A program made the position numbers and the translations under genes. A stretch of 64,000 nucleotides of DNA from Azospirillum soli (lineage in GTDB: Bacteria; Pseudomonadota; Alphaproteobacteria; Azospirillales; Azospirillaceae). The stretch is taken from the NCBI RefSeq assembly GCF_017876165.1, contig NZ_JAGINQ010000001.1:186001-250000 (forward strand). The letters are read 5' to 3'. Numbering within the stretch: the first letter of the stretch is position 1; each line of letters opens with the position of its first letter. The notes under the pieces are model-generated. The model was not told the origin of the DNA and ran no database searches. It worked only from the letters and a program-made list of their open reading frames with translations. Of the stretch, positions 1 through 7,486 are shown one piece after another.

Positions 1-152
1 TCGATGCCCAGACCCTGCCGGACCGCGAGGGCGGGCGCTACGCCATCCGCTTCGCCGTGTCGATCCCGCCGGAGCGCGCCGACACCTGCCTGTCCGCCGT
101 CGCCAACACGGCGGAAACCATGGGCCTGACCTGCAAGACGGAAAAGGCCTGA
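1..152 (+). CDS. C-terminal fragment of an unknown protein
   Basis: An open frame enters from the left edge and ends at the TGA at 150-152, giving the last 49 residues of a protein. The piece is soluble-looking and carries two cysteines (ADTCLSAV and GLTCKTEK), but no motif I recognise. The 87 bases to the next start codon contain no convincing terminator. Function cannot be assigned from this fragment. Confidence 0.6.
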   Translation, partial: DAQTLPDREGGRYAIRFAVSIPPERADTCLSAVANTAETMGLTCKTEKA

Positions 153-239
153 GCAAGGCCTCGGCGGGTTTTCCGGTTGCATTCATACGCATGATAATGT
201 CATGGATCGGGCATATCACCCGATCATCACGACCATGGC

Positions 240-2315
240 GTGAAAAAGTTTGCGCTTGCCCTGACGCTTTCGTTGTTCTCCGGCGTTGTCCGCGCGGATG
301 GGCTCGCGCCGACACTGTCGGATTGGGGTACGGTCGGCCTGCTCCAGACCCCGACCGCGCGCACGCTGCCGGACGGGGCGGTGACCACAGGGTTCACGAC
401 GCTCGGCGACCTGCACCGTCACCTGACCGTGGGCGCCCAACTGCTCCCCGGCCTTGAGGTGACGGCGCGCGAGACGCTGTACCCCAGTTGGTACGGCCTC
501 AGCGAACCCGGCGTGGACGTGAAGCTGCGCCTGCTGCGCGAGGGGGAGCATTGGCCCGCCCTCGCCATCGGCGGGCGCGACGTCACCGGCGCCGGACTCG
601 ACCTGCCCGGCAAGGGCCGCTTTGCCGGCGAGTATCTGGTCGCCTCCCGCCGCTGGTGGGACTTCGACCTTAGCCTCGGACTCGGCTGGGGCGGGCTGGG
701 CGACGCCGGGCACCTGCCGAACCCGCTCCGCTTCCTCGGCGGGCGCTTCAACCGCGACCGCGACCCGTCCGCCTGGCCCACCACGCGCGGCCCCCGCGCC
801 TGGTTCACCGGCGACCGCGTGTCCCTGTTCGGCGGCGTGGAATGGCACACCCCGCTCGACGGCCTCAGCGTCAAGCTGGAGTACAGCGGCGACAGCTTCC
901 GCGCCCAGCAGCAGGACGACCCGCTGTTCCTGCCCGGCATGCCGATCAGCGCCGGCCTCGCCTATCGACCCCTGTCCTGGCTGGAACTGGGCGCCGGAAT
1001 CGAGCAGGGCCAGCGCGCCATGCTGCGGCTGTCCGCCCGGTACGACCCGCGCGGAGAGGCGGAACCGCCGGCCACCGCCCCGCCCCCGGTCGGCCCCACC
1101 CGCCCGGCCCGAGAGGCCGCCCTGCCCGCCCCGGACCTCGTCGCTGTCACGCGGTCTCACGGCCTGCCCGCCCGAACTGCTCTCATCGCTGGCGACCACG
1201 CCGGCCTGTGGCTGGACTCGGCGGGGGCCGGCTCCGCCCCGCTCGCCCGGCAGGTCGGCCGCGCCGCCCGCATCCTCGCCGACGCCGCCCCGGCGGAGGT
1301 CGAACGCATCACCATCGTGACCGGCAACGCCGGCCTGGAGGGCACCGCCGTCACCCTCCTGCGCCGCGACGTGGAACGCGCCGCCGCTGGGCAGGGCAGC
1401 CCTGAGGAGATCTGGCGCACAACGCACATCGCCCCCACCGCCGGCCCGCCGCCCGATTGGCCGATGCGCTGGACGCTGGACCTGCGCCCGACCACGGAGG
1501 CCAGCCTGTTCGAGCAGAGCATCCCTCTGGTCTACCGCGTTTTCACCGACGTGGCGCTGGCCGCCGAACCGCTGCGGGGCCTTGTCCTCGGCGCGGGCTT
1601 GCGCATCAACCTGACGGACAACCTCGCTCTGCTCGACACCAGCGTCCTGCCCGCCGAGCGGCCGGTCCGCAGCGACCTGCCGCTTTACACCCTGTCTCCC
1701 CTGGAGGTGGAGCACCTGCACGGATCCTGGCTGACCAGCCCCACGCCAGGGTTGGCGACGCGCCTGTCCATAGGGCATTTCGAGGAGATGTTCAGCGGCA
1801 TCGGCGGCGAGGCTCTCTACCGCCCGATGGAGGCCCGATGGGCAGCCGGGCTGGACCTCAACCGCGTGTGGAAGCGCACGCCGGGCGATGCCCTGCGCGT
1901 CCTGCCCGACAGCGCCCGGACCACCGGCCACGCCAGCCTGTATCTGGAATCCTCCGGCGCCGACGCAACTGGCGTGCTGCGCCTTGGCCGCTATCTCGGC
2001 GGCGACTGGGGCGGCACGGTCGAACTGGCCCGCGTCTTCGACGGCGGTATCCGCCTGTCCGCCCACATGACCTGGACGGAAGGGCCGAAGGACGGCCAGA
2101 GCCTCTTCGGCGGACGGCTGGAACAGGGGATATCGCTGGTGGTGCCGATCGGCCCATCCGGCCTGCTGCCCATGGGCGGGGCGGTGGAGACGGCGGTGCG
2201 GACCCTCGGGCGCGACGCGGGGCAGCGGCTCCGCCAGCCACTGCCCCTGTACGAGACCATCGCGCCGGCCGGCTTCGGCCGCCTCGCCGGCACATGGTCA
2301 CGGCTCATGGAGTGA
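240..2315 (+). CDS. YjbH-family outer-membrane/exopolysaccharide-associated protein
   Basis: This 691-aa protein starts at a GTG and has a classical Sec signal peptide (about residues 1-19, cleavage after VRA). The mature part opens with a GLLQTPTAR segment and a long series of amphipathic beta-strand-like stretches ending in aromatic residues (for example RWWDFDLSLGLGWGGLG), as in the YjbH family of outer-membrane proteins linked to exopolysaccharide production. Length matches the family. A central Pro/Ala-rich linker (about residues 270-300) separates two halves. No polysaccharide synthesis or export genes lie beside it here, so it is an isolated copy and its substrate is unknown. The convergent minus-strand gene ends only 5 nt downstream. 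Family assignment is by recognition; an export role is inferred. Confidence 0.75.
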   Translation: MKKFALALTLSLFSGVVRADGLAPTLSDWGTVGLLQTPTARTLPDGAVTTGFTTLGDLHRHLTVGAQLLPGLEVTARETLYPSWYGLSEPGVDVKLRLLREGEHWPALAIGGRDVTGAGLDLPGKGRFAGEYLVASRRWWDFDLSLGLGWGGLGDAGHLPNPLRFLGGRFNRDRDPSAWPTTRGPRAWFTGDRVSLFGGVEWHTPLDGLSVKLEYSGDSFRAQQQDDPLFLPGMPISAGLAYRPLSWLELGAGIEQGQRAMLRLSARYDPRGEAEPPATAPPPVGPTRPAREAALPAPDLVAVTRSHGLPARTALIAGDHAGLWLDSAGAGSAPLARQVGRAARILADAAPAEVERITIVTGNAGLEGTAVTLLRRDVERAAAGQGSPEEIWRTTHIAPTAGPPPDWPMRWTLDLRPTTEASLFEQSIPLVYRVFTDVALAAEPLRGLVLGAGLRINLTDNLALLDTSVLPAERPVRSDLPLYTLSPLEVEHLHGSWLTSPTPGLATRLSIGHFEEMFSGIGGEALYRPMEARWAAGLDLNRVWKRTPGDALRVLPDSARTTGHASLYLESSGADATGVLRLGRYLGGDWGGTVELARVFDGGIRLSAHMTWTEGPKDGQSLFGGRLEQGISLVVPIGPSGLLPMGGAVETAVRTLGRDAGQRLRQPLPLYETIAPAGFGRLAGTWSRLME

Positions 2316-2320
2316 AAAAA

Positions 2321-2923
2321 TCAGCGGACGGCGGAGATGGTGCCCGTGCGCGGGTCCAGTTCCACGGTGGACCAGCGGCCGTTCTGGTCCTGCGCCTCGG
2401 CGATGTAATTGTCGCCCTGCTTGCGGAAGTCGCGCACCGACACGAAGCCCGCCGCGCTGAAGTAGTTCAGCAACGAGGTCTGCATCAGCTCCTTCCGGTT
2501 CTGGCCACGGTCAGCCCGCTGGTTGACGTTCGGGTCCACGTTCATCAGCACCTGCCGGTTGCCCTGCATGGTGTCGGTGGTGCCCATGGTGCCGCTGCGG
2601 TCCATGGTGGTGCCCATGGTGCTGCCCGCCGTTCCGGCGGCGCGGCCGGTCGGGTAGGAGCCGCTCGGATAGGCGCTGCTGCTGCCGGACGTCGCGCGGT
2701 CATTCCATGAACGGTTATCGACCGGACGGTCGGTCCACGGGTCGGGCTGTTCTTCCGGCAGGCTGCGGACCTGCGGGCTGGTGTTCGGCAGTCCCGACGG
2801 GCTCGACCGCTCGTAACCGGCGCGCGAGGCGTCGTTGTTGTAGGGCTGGCCGGTCTGGGCAAGCGCCATGGGCGAGGCCGCCAGAGTGACGGCGGCGACG
2901 GCGAAGGCAAACTTGGCGTTCAT
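2321..2923 (-). CDS. Exported low-complexity protein of unknown function
   Basis: A 200-aa protein with a clear Sec signal peptide (about residues 1-22, cleavage after MALA). The start ATG is preceded by a strong AGGAG site, so I reject a longer reading frame upstream. The middle is rich in Ser, Thr, Gly, Met and Asn with repeated GTMGTT-like units. The C-terminal 60 residues form a compact region (SAAGFVSVRDFRKQGDNYIAEA) resembling small periplasmic PepSY/BBP-like folds that bind no obvious cofactor. It is monocistronic, divergent from the DUF1328 gene. The product is probably periplasmic; I do not recognise a family with certainty. Confidence 0.7.
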   Translation of the reverse strand: MNAKFAFAVAAVTLAASPMALAQTGQPYNNDASRAGYERSSPSGLPNTSPQVRSLPEEQPDPWTDRPVDNRSWNDRATSGSSSAYPSGSYPTGRAAGTAGSTMGTTMDRSGTMGTTDTMQGNRQVLMNVDPNVNQRADRGQNRKELMQTSLLNYFSAAGFVSVRDFRKQGDNYIAEAQDQNGRWSTVELDPRTGTISAVR

Positions 2924-3263
2924 TGCTGTTCCTCTCCTCACAGAGACGGCGCCGCGTCCGGGATGATCGGCGCGGCGCTTCCTGCCCGCACTACGGACGG
3001 CGCGGACTCGACGCCTGCACAACAGCGCAAGGGCTTTCCTGTTGCGGCCAAGGCCACGGCTGGGGATCAGCCCCTATCCCTTTGGAAGCAGCCCTACCTA
3101 GGAAAAGTTCTTGGCAACGGTTGTGGGCGGGAACCTTTGCCCGCGACCCGTGTTCTGCACAGTACAGATCGCACTTACGGCCGATCTTCTGACAGTAGCC
3201 CGTTCATAGACTGCGCGCCGAAGGAAGCTGTCGCGCATTTCGGGCCGAGCGAGGGAGGGTAGG
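2924..3263. other. 340-nt divergent intergenic region
   Basis: The region lies between the start codons of the exported protein (minus) and the DUF1328 gene (plus), so it must hold both promoters. I see a GGAAC at 3130-3134 followed after 16 nt by TGTT, an imperfect match to the GGAAC-N16/17-CGTT pattern of alphaproteobacterial ECF (EcfG-type) promoters. No small ORF with a good ribosome site and no RNA structure was convincing. Confidence 0.4.
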
Positions 3264-3428
3264 ATGCTCTATTGGGCACTGGTTTTCTTCGTTATCGCGC
3301 TGGTTGCCGGCGCGCTCGGTTTCGGTGGGATTGCGTCGGCCTCTTCCGGCATCGCGCAGATCCTGTTCTTCCTTTTCCTTGTCTTGTTTGCGGCGAGCTT
3401 GATTCTGGGTCTTGTCAGGCGCCGCTAG
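3264..3428 (+). CDS. DUF1328 small membrane protein (YtjA family)
   Basis: This 54-aa protein begins [20 protein letters not shown] and has two hydrophobic helices separated by a Gly/Ser turn ([12 protein letters not shown]), ending with two arginines. This is the standard form of the DUF1328/YtjA family of stress-associated micro-membrane proteins. A GGGAGG ribosome site sits just upstream of the ATG. Two plus-oriented hairpins follow (3435-3461 and 3554-3583). The molecular function of the family is unknown. Confidence 0.85.
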   Translation: MLYWALVFFVIALVAGALGFGGIASASSGIAQILFFLFLVLFAASLILGLVRRR

Positions 3429-3434
3429 ACCCGG

Positions 3435-3461
3435 CGCCCTTCCTCCCCGAAAGGAAGGGCG
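3435..3461 (+). terminator. Stem-loop after the DUF1328 gene
   Basis: A 9-bp perfect inverted repeat (CGCCCTTCC / GGAAGGGCG) with a 9-nt loop starts 7 nt after the stop codon. There is no T-run, so it may be an mRNA-stabilising hairpin and not a true terminator. Confidence 0.45.
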
Positions 3462-3553
3462 AATTCCCCCGCGTGGCGCCCGCTCCCAGCCGGCCGGTTT
3501 GCCGTCCGGGAGCGTGAGTACCCCAAAGCCTCTCGATGTTAGCCTCGCACCTG

Positions 3554-3592
3554 CCGGCAACGCTCCTTCCCGAGCGTTGCCGGTTTCTCTTT
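3554..3592 (+). terminator. Rho-independent terminator
   Basis: An 11-bp perfect stem (CCGGCAACGCT / AGCGTTGCCGG), 8-nt loop, followed by TTTCTCTTT on the plus strand. It lies between the DUF1328 gene and the convergent sigma-factor gene and probably ends the DUF1328 transcript. Confidence 0.7.
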
Positions 3593-3631
3593 GTGCGCTT
3601 GTCTCAATCGTCGCCGCTCAATCGGCGCCAG

Positions 3632-4336
3632 TTAATCGTCCTCGTCGTCGCCGGGGCTTTTGCCCTCCATCAGCAGGCGCAGCGCCCGCCGGCCCCGCGA
3701 CAGGCGGGACTTCACCGTGCCGATGGAGATGCCCAGTATGTCCGCGGCCTCGCCGTAGGAGATCCCCTCCAGCCCGATCAGCAGCACGACCTCGCGCTGC
3801 TCCGTCGGCAGCATGCCGAGCGCGCGGCGCAGGTCCCGCAGTTCCAGCCGGACAAACTGGGCGCCATGCGCGGCGCCGATGTTGGCCTGCCCTTCCCCGT
3901 CGATGTCCACCACCGTCTGGCGGCGGCGGATGCCGTTGATGTGCAGGTTTCGCAGGATCGTGAAAAGCCAAGCCCGCAGGTTGCTGCCCGGCCGCCACAA
4001 ATGCAGGCGCGACAAGGCCCGCTCCAGGCATTCCTGGACGAGGTCGTCGGCCAGCGTGGCGTCGCGCACCATGGCGCGGGCAAAGCGGCGCAGGCGCGGA
4101 ATTTCCGCCTCGATCTGGGCGATGACCGCCGGATCGGGTGGCGCTCCGGGAGCGCACGCCCCATCCGCGTGACCGTCTTCCGCGTTGACCTCGGCGCCGT
4201 CTTCGGCTTCGGCCTCGGCTTCCAGCCCGTCCTCGTCCAGTTCCCGGCTCACGGGAACCGGGCCTATCGAAACCGGATCGAGCGGCGCGGGGTCAATCGC
4301 CGCACGGCGCAAGGAACTCGCGACGTGATTCGCCAT
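3632..4336 (-). CDS. ECF-family RNA polymerase sigma factor
   Basis: This 234-aa protein has sigma region 2 (RRFARAMVRDATLADDLVQE...GSNLRAWLFTILRNLHIN, about residues 82-135) and region 4 with a helix-turn-helix (GISYGEAADILGISIGTVKSRLSRGRRALR, about 190-220). It is longer than a usual ECF sigma because of an acidic N-terminal extension (about residues 33-58, many Glu/Asp). No anti-sigma gene, NepR or PhyR lies beside it, which is unusual for this class. It directs RNA polymerase to alternative promoters; the inducing signal cannot be read from the sequence. The C-terminus is also acidic (GDDEDD). The start could lie further inside, since the N-terminal 60 residues are not conserved-looking. 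Confidence 0.85.
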   Translation of the reverse strand: MANHVASSLRRAAIDPAPLDPVSIGPVPVSRELDEDGLEAEAEAEDGAEVNAEDGHADGACAPGAPPDPAVIAQIEAEIPRLRRFARAMVRDATLADDLVQECLERALSRLHLWRPGSNLRAWLFTILRNLHINGIRRRQTVVDIDGEGQANIGAAHGAQFVRLELRDLRRALGMLPTEQREVVLLIGLEGISYGEAADILGISIGTVKSRLSRGRRALRLLMEGKSPGDDEDD

Positions 4337-4628
4337 CGGTGGAACGCTGCCTCCCTAAGTGCCGAAAGCTCCGAGCGCATCAAAACGCTGGAAGCGCCAG
4401 CCAAGCCCCGCTTTGCGCCGAATGCGCCCGGGGAATCGCCGGATTTCCCAAAGACAATTGCTGGCCCTTCAGTACGTAATGGCCTAGCGAACGGGCTGCC
4501 AGTTGGGAAAAAGGCTAGGCTCTAGCGCAATTTGGCGAGATTACCTCACACATGCGGCGCATTGACGGGAAGGTGCGGAACATTTTATTGACGCCGCACG
4601 TATCCATCCCGCCAATTCGGGAGGCACG
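4337..4628. other. Divergent intergenic region, ECF sigma / transglycosylase
   Basis: This 292-nt region separates the divergently transcribed sigma factor and lytic transglycosylase genes. It carries the GGAAC-type promoter candidate at 4577-4602, reported separately. No ORF or RNA was convincing in the rest. Confidence 0.4.
4577..4602 (+). promoter_or_regulatory. Candidate GGAAC-N17-CGTA ECF (EcfG-like) promoter
   Basis: GGAAC at 4577-4581 and CGTA at 4599-4602 are exactly 17 nt apart, one base away from the GGAAC-N16/17-CGTT pattern of alphaproteobacterial general-stress promoters. It points toward the lytic transglycosylase gene and lies close to the divergent ECF sigma gene. No transcription data are available here. 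Confidence 0.45.
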
Positions 4629-5879
4629 ATGACTTTGCTCAAAAGGAAAAGACCGACCGAAGTACATCGGCCGGTCTCAAATCACTTTTGCGGGAGAGCT
4701 AGGCGGATGGCCTGCGATGAAGCGTGGTATTCACCCCTCCCTGTGGCCGCGGTTCGCGGTTCTCACTTATCCTTTCGAAGGCGTTTCCGTCCCGTTTTTG
4801 ATTGTTCTATTCTTTCGGCGTTGCTGTCCCGCCTGAAGTGGAAGATACCGATTTCGGCCTTCGGAGAACATTCCGACGATGGCGCTAATGGCCGGATCTT
4901 AACGCATAGGACCAATGGAAAGGTCCATCTCCCAAAGGGTAAGGGACGCGGTTGGCGCCTTGGCGCGGCGGCTGCGGCGCTGATTGTGACCGCTCCTTTG
5001 GCGGCCCAGGCCGGCTTCGATCACCGCACGTTGCGCGCGCTGGAAACCCTGGCCAGCAAAGGCAGCGCCCGCGCCCAATACGAGCTGGCCCTGCGCTACG
5101 AGGCGGGCAACGGCGTGAACCGCGACGAGCGTCTGGCGCTGTCGCTCTACTGCCGGGCGGCCCGTCAGGACTACGCCGAGGCGGCCTACCGGGCCGGGCG
5201 CATGCACCTCGCCGGCAAGGGCGGCGTCGCCAAGGACGAGGAACTCGGCCGCTCCTGGCTGCGCATGGCCGCGACCTGGGGCAACGAGGACGCCCAGCGC
5301 TACGTCAAGCCGGCGAGCGGAAAGCTCAAGATGCCCGACCGCTGCGAGCCGCCGAGCATCCGCTGGGGCGTCATCCGCAAGCCGCCGGCCGAGATTCGCG
5401 CGATGGTCCAGAAGATGGCCCCCACCTACGGGTTGGACCCCGAGCTGGTGCTGGCGGTCATCGCGGTCGAATCCGGCTACCGCGTGGACGTGGTGTCGAA
5501 CAAGAACGCCATGGGGCTGATGCAGCTGATCCCCGAAACGGCGGAACGCTTCGGCGTGACCAAGCCCTTCGACCCGGAGCAGAACCTGCGCGGCGGCATG
5601 AAGTACCTGCGCTGGCTGCTGGCCTACTTCGACGGCAACGTGACGCTGGCCCTTGCCGGCTACAACGCGGGCGAAGGTGCCGTGCTGCAGTACAAGGGCG
5701 TCCCGCCCTACCGCGAGACGCAGGACTATGTGGTGAAGGTGCACAGCGTCTACCCGCGCAAGCGCCACCCCCACGACAACAGCGTCGTCCGCTCCGCCGG
5801 CCTCGCCGCCGCGAAGCAGGAGGAAGTCGCGGAACTGGCCACCTCCGCGGGCAAAAGCCGGACTTCGGCGAAACGATAG
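4629..5879 (+). CDS. Lytic transglycosylase with Sel1 repeats and an SLT domain
   Basis: The protein cleaves peptidoglycan glycan strands in the periplasm. A hydrophobic export segment (LGAAAAALIVTAPLAAQA, residues 111-128) is followed by two Sel1-like repeats (about 145-225) and an SLT domain (about 255-385) with the catalytic Glu281 in AVESGYR, the GLMQLIPETAERFGV segment and the AGYNAGEGAV motif. The start is uncertain. The ATG used here has GGGAGG four nt upstream and lies behind the GGAAC promoter, but it puts 110 unusual residues before the signal segment and spans a perfect minus-strand terminator (4640-4676). No ATG lies nearer the signal segment than codon 27 (4707), so a non-ATG start or a transcript start inside the ORF is possible. 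Confidence 0.8.
   Translation: MTLLKRKRPTEVHRPVSNHFCGRARRMACDEAWYSPLPVAAVRGSHLSFRRRFRPVFDCSILSALLSRLKWKIPISAFGEHSDDGANGRILTHRTNGKVHLPKGKGRGWRLGAAAAALIVTAPLAAQAGFDHRTLRALETLASKGSARAQYELALRYEAGNGVNRDERLALSLYCRAARQDYAEAAYRAGRMHLAGKGGVAKDEELGRSWLRMAATWGNEDAQRYVKPASGKLKMPDRCEPPSIRWGVIRKPPAEIRAMVQKMAPTYGLDPELVLAVIAVESGYRVDVVSNKNAMGLMQLIPETAERFGVTKPFDPEQNLRGGMKYLRWLLAYFDGNVTLALAGYNAGEGAVLQYKGVPPYRETQDYVVKVHSVYPRKRHPHDNSVVRSAGLAAAKQEEVAELATSAGKSRTSAKR
4640..4676 (-). terminator. Orphan minus-strand intrinsic terminator
   Basis: GACCGACCGA (4651-4660) pairs with TCGGCCGGTC (4667-4676) with one mismatch around a 6-nt loop. On the minus strand the stem is followed by TCTTTTCCTTTTG, the typical T-rich tail of a Rho-independent terminator. 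No minus-strand protein gene lies upstream of it (4677-5950), so it suggests a short untranslated transcript from this region; see findings. Confidence 0.6.
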
Positions 5880-5912
5880 CGCCGTTCCAGACAGCACCGG
5901 CCCAAAACGACG

Positions 5913-5936
5913 ACGGCCCGCCGAATGGCGGGCCGT
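5913..5936. terminator. Bidirectional hairpin between transglycosylase and tRNA-Glu
   Basis: A perfect 10-bp stem (ACGGCCCGCC / GGCGGGCCGT) with a GAAT loop lies 33 nt past the transglycosylase stop and 18 nt from the 3' end of the convergent tRNA. On the minus strand it is followed by CGTCGTTTTG, so it fits as the tRNA terminator and may serve both directions. Confidence 0.65.
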
Positions 5937-5954
5937 TGATCGTTACGCTTGAGA

Positions 5955-6030
5955 TGGCGTCCCCACGGGGATTCGAACCCCGGTTGCCGCCGTGAGAGGG
6001 CGGTGTCCTAGGCCTCTAGACGATGGGGAC
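5955..6030 (-). tRNA. tRNA-Glu (anticodon CTC)
   Basis: The minus strand reads a complete 76-nt cloverleaf. The acceptor stem pairs GTCCCCA with TGGGGAC, the D-arm contains TAGAGGCCTAGGAC, the anticodon loop CTCTCAC closes on a CCGCC/GGCGG stem, and the T-arm contains GGTTCGAATCC. CCA is encoded. The anticodon CTC reads GAG (Glu), with discriminator G. Confidence 0.97.
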
Positions 6031-6073
6031 GTCGTTGGCGTGGGCGGGGTTTTAGCGAACCCCACCCGACCGA

Positions 6074-7111
6074 TCAAGCCTTTTCTGACAGGTTTTTTGC
6101 GATTTCCAGAAAATCGTCCACGGCGGCCTGCGGCGTGTCGAAAGCGGTGACCAGACGCAGCAGTCCGCCGTCCCAGCGGTAGAAGCGGAAGCCCGCCGCC
6201 TCCAGCCCGTCGGCCACGTTCGCCGGCAGGCGCGCAAAGATTTCGTTGGCTTCCACCGGATAGGCCAGCTCCGCCCCCGGCAGCGCCGAAAGGCCCTGGG
6301 CAAGCCGGTCGGTCATGGCGTTGGCGTGCCGGGCGAGCCGCAGCCACAGCCCATCCGCCAGCCACGCGTCCAACTGCGCCGACAGGAACCGCATCTTGGA
6401 GACGAGGTGCGCGCCGCGCTTGCGGCGATAGCCGAAATCCTCGGCCAGTGCGGGGTTGAAGAAGACCACCGCTTCCGCCGCCAGACAGCCGCCCTTGGTG
6501 GCGCCCAGCGACAGCACGTCCACGCCGGCCTTCCAGGTCACCTCGGCGGGCGAGCGGCCGAGCCGCGCGATGGCGTTGGCGAAGCGGGCGCCGTCCATAT
6601 GCGTCGCCATGCCGTGGGCGCGCGCCACCTCGACCAAGGCGCCCACCTCCTCCGGCTTGTAGACGGTTCCGGCCTCGGTCGCCTGCGTTAGGCTGAGTGC
6701 TGCCGGCTGCACCCGGTGCACCACGCCGATGGCCGCCTTCTCCAGCGCGGACTTCAGCCCCTCCGCCGTCAGCTTGCCGGCATCACCCGGCAGCGCCACG
6801 AGCTTGGCGCCGTTGGTGAACTGCTCCGGCGCGCCGCACTCGTCGACGTTGATGTGGCTGTCTTCGTGGCAGTAGACCGCGCCCCAGGACGGGACCAGCG
6901 CCGACAGGGACAGCGCGTTCGCCGCGGTGCCGGTGGCGACCGGGAACACCGCCACCTCGGTCTCGAAGATCTCCGACAGGCGCTTGGTGACGCTGGCGGT
7001 CAGGGCGTCGTCGCCGTAGGGATTGGCCTGCCCGATGGAGGCGGCGGCCAGCGCGTTGACGATCTCCGGCGCGGCGCCGGCGACGTTGTCGCTGCGGAAA
7101 TCATGGATCAT
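6074..7111 (-). CDS. ltaE: Low-specificity L-threonine aldolase
   Basis: A 345-aa PLP-dependent fold-type I enzyme that splits L-threonine or allo-threonine into glycine and acetaldehyde. The family features are visible: RSDNVAGAAPEI near the N-terminus, the HEDSHINVDECGAP segment (82-95), HMDGARFANA (D173 contacting the PLP ring) and the Schiff-base lysine K206 in LSLGATKGG. Length agrees with bacterial homologues. It overlaps the preceding minus-strand membrane-protein gene by 4 nt (ATGA), so the two are probably translated together. Confidence 0.9.
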   Translation of the reverse strand: MIHDFRSDNVAGAAPEIVNALAAASIGQANPYGDDALTASVTKRLSEIFETEVAVFPVATGTAANALSLSALVPSWGAVYCHEDSHINVDECGAPEQFTNGAKLVALPGDAGKLTAEGLKSALEKAAIGVVHRVQPAALSLTQATEAGTVYKPEEVGALVEVARAHGMATHMDGARFANAIARLGRSPAEVTWKAGVDVLSLGATKGGCLAAEAVVFFNPALAEDFGYRRKRGAHLVSKMRFLSAQLDAWLADGLWLRLARHANAMTDRLAQGLSALPGAELAYPVEANEIFARLPANVADGLEAAGFRFYRWDGGLLRLVTAFDTPQAAVDDFLEIAKNLSEKA

Positions 7112-7440
7112 CGCGGGGCTCCCGCCTTACCGGTGGTGATCGTGGTGGTGATCGCGCCGGAGCGCGGATCCATCACATAGAGACGGTCGGAGTTGTCCGG
7201 CAGCGTCACGCGGAACAGCACGCGGTTGCCGGCCGCCACCGGATCGCCAATGCGCGAACCGGCGGGAAGGTCCAGCCCAACCTCGTCGATCTTGCCGGCG
7301 GGAACGACCACGCGGTCGGCGGTGCTGTCGGCACGGCGGTCGGGATCGGACATGCGCTTATAAAGCTCGACGCCGATCACCGCGAAGCCGACGATGATCA
7401 TCACGCCCATGATGACGATGAGTGCCTTGAGGAACTTCAC
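7108..7440 (-). CDS. Small single-pass membrane protein of unknown function
   Basis: The GTG at 7440 starts the protein with VKFLKALIVIMGVMIIVGFAVIG, one transmembrane helix near the N-terminus. A periplasmic-type domain of about 80 residues follows, in which LYVMDPRSGAI resembles a short beta-propeller or DUF-type strand pair. An alternative longer frame begins at 7506 but would overlap the divergent rluD start, so I prefer the GTG. It forms an operon with ltaE through a 4-nt overlap. Similar small proteins beside ltaE occur in other Rhodospirillales; no function is known to me. Confidence 0.7.
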   Translation of the reverse strand: MKFLKALIVIMGVMIIVGFAVIGVELYKRMSDPDRRADSTADRVVVPAGKIDEVGLDLPAGSRIGDPVAAGNRVLFRVTLPDNSDRLYVMDPRSGAITTTITTGKAGAPR

Positions 7441-7486
7441 GGTTTGGGGTCCACTCTCGCGCGGATATGAGGAGTTTCGCCGAACG

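Noticed and set aside
216..2066. Long minus-strand frame (616 codons) opposite the YjbH-like gene
   Set aside because: It mirrors the G/C-biased codons of the real gene, has no ribosome site and no recognisable domain.
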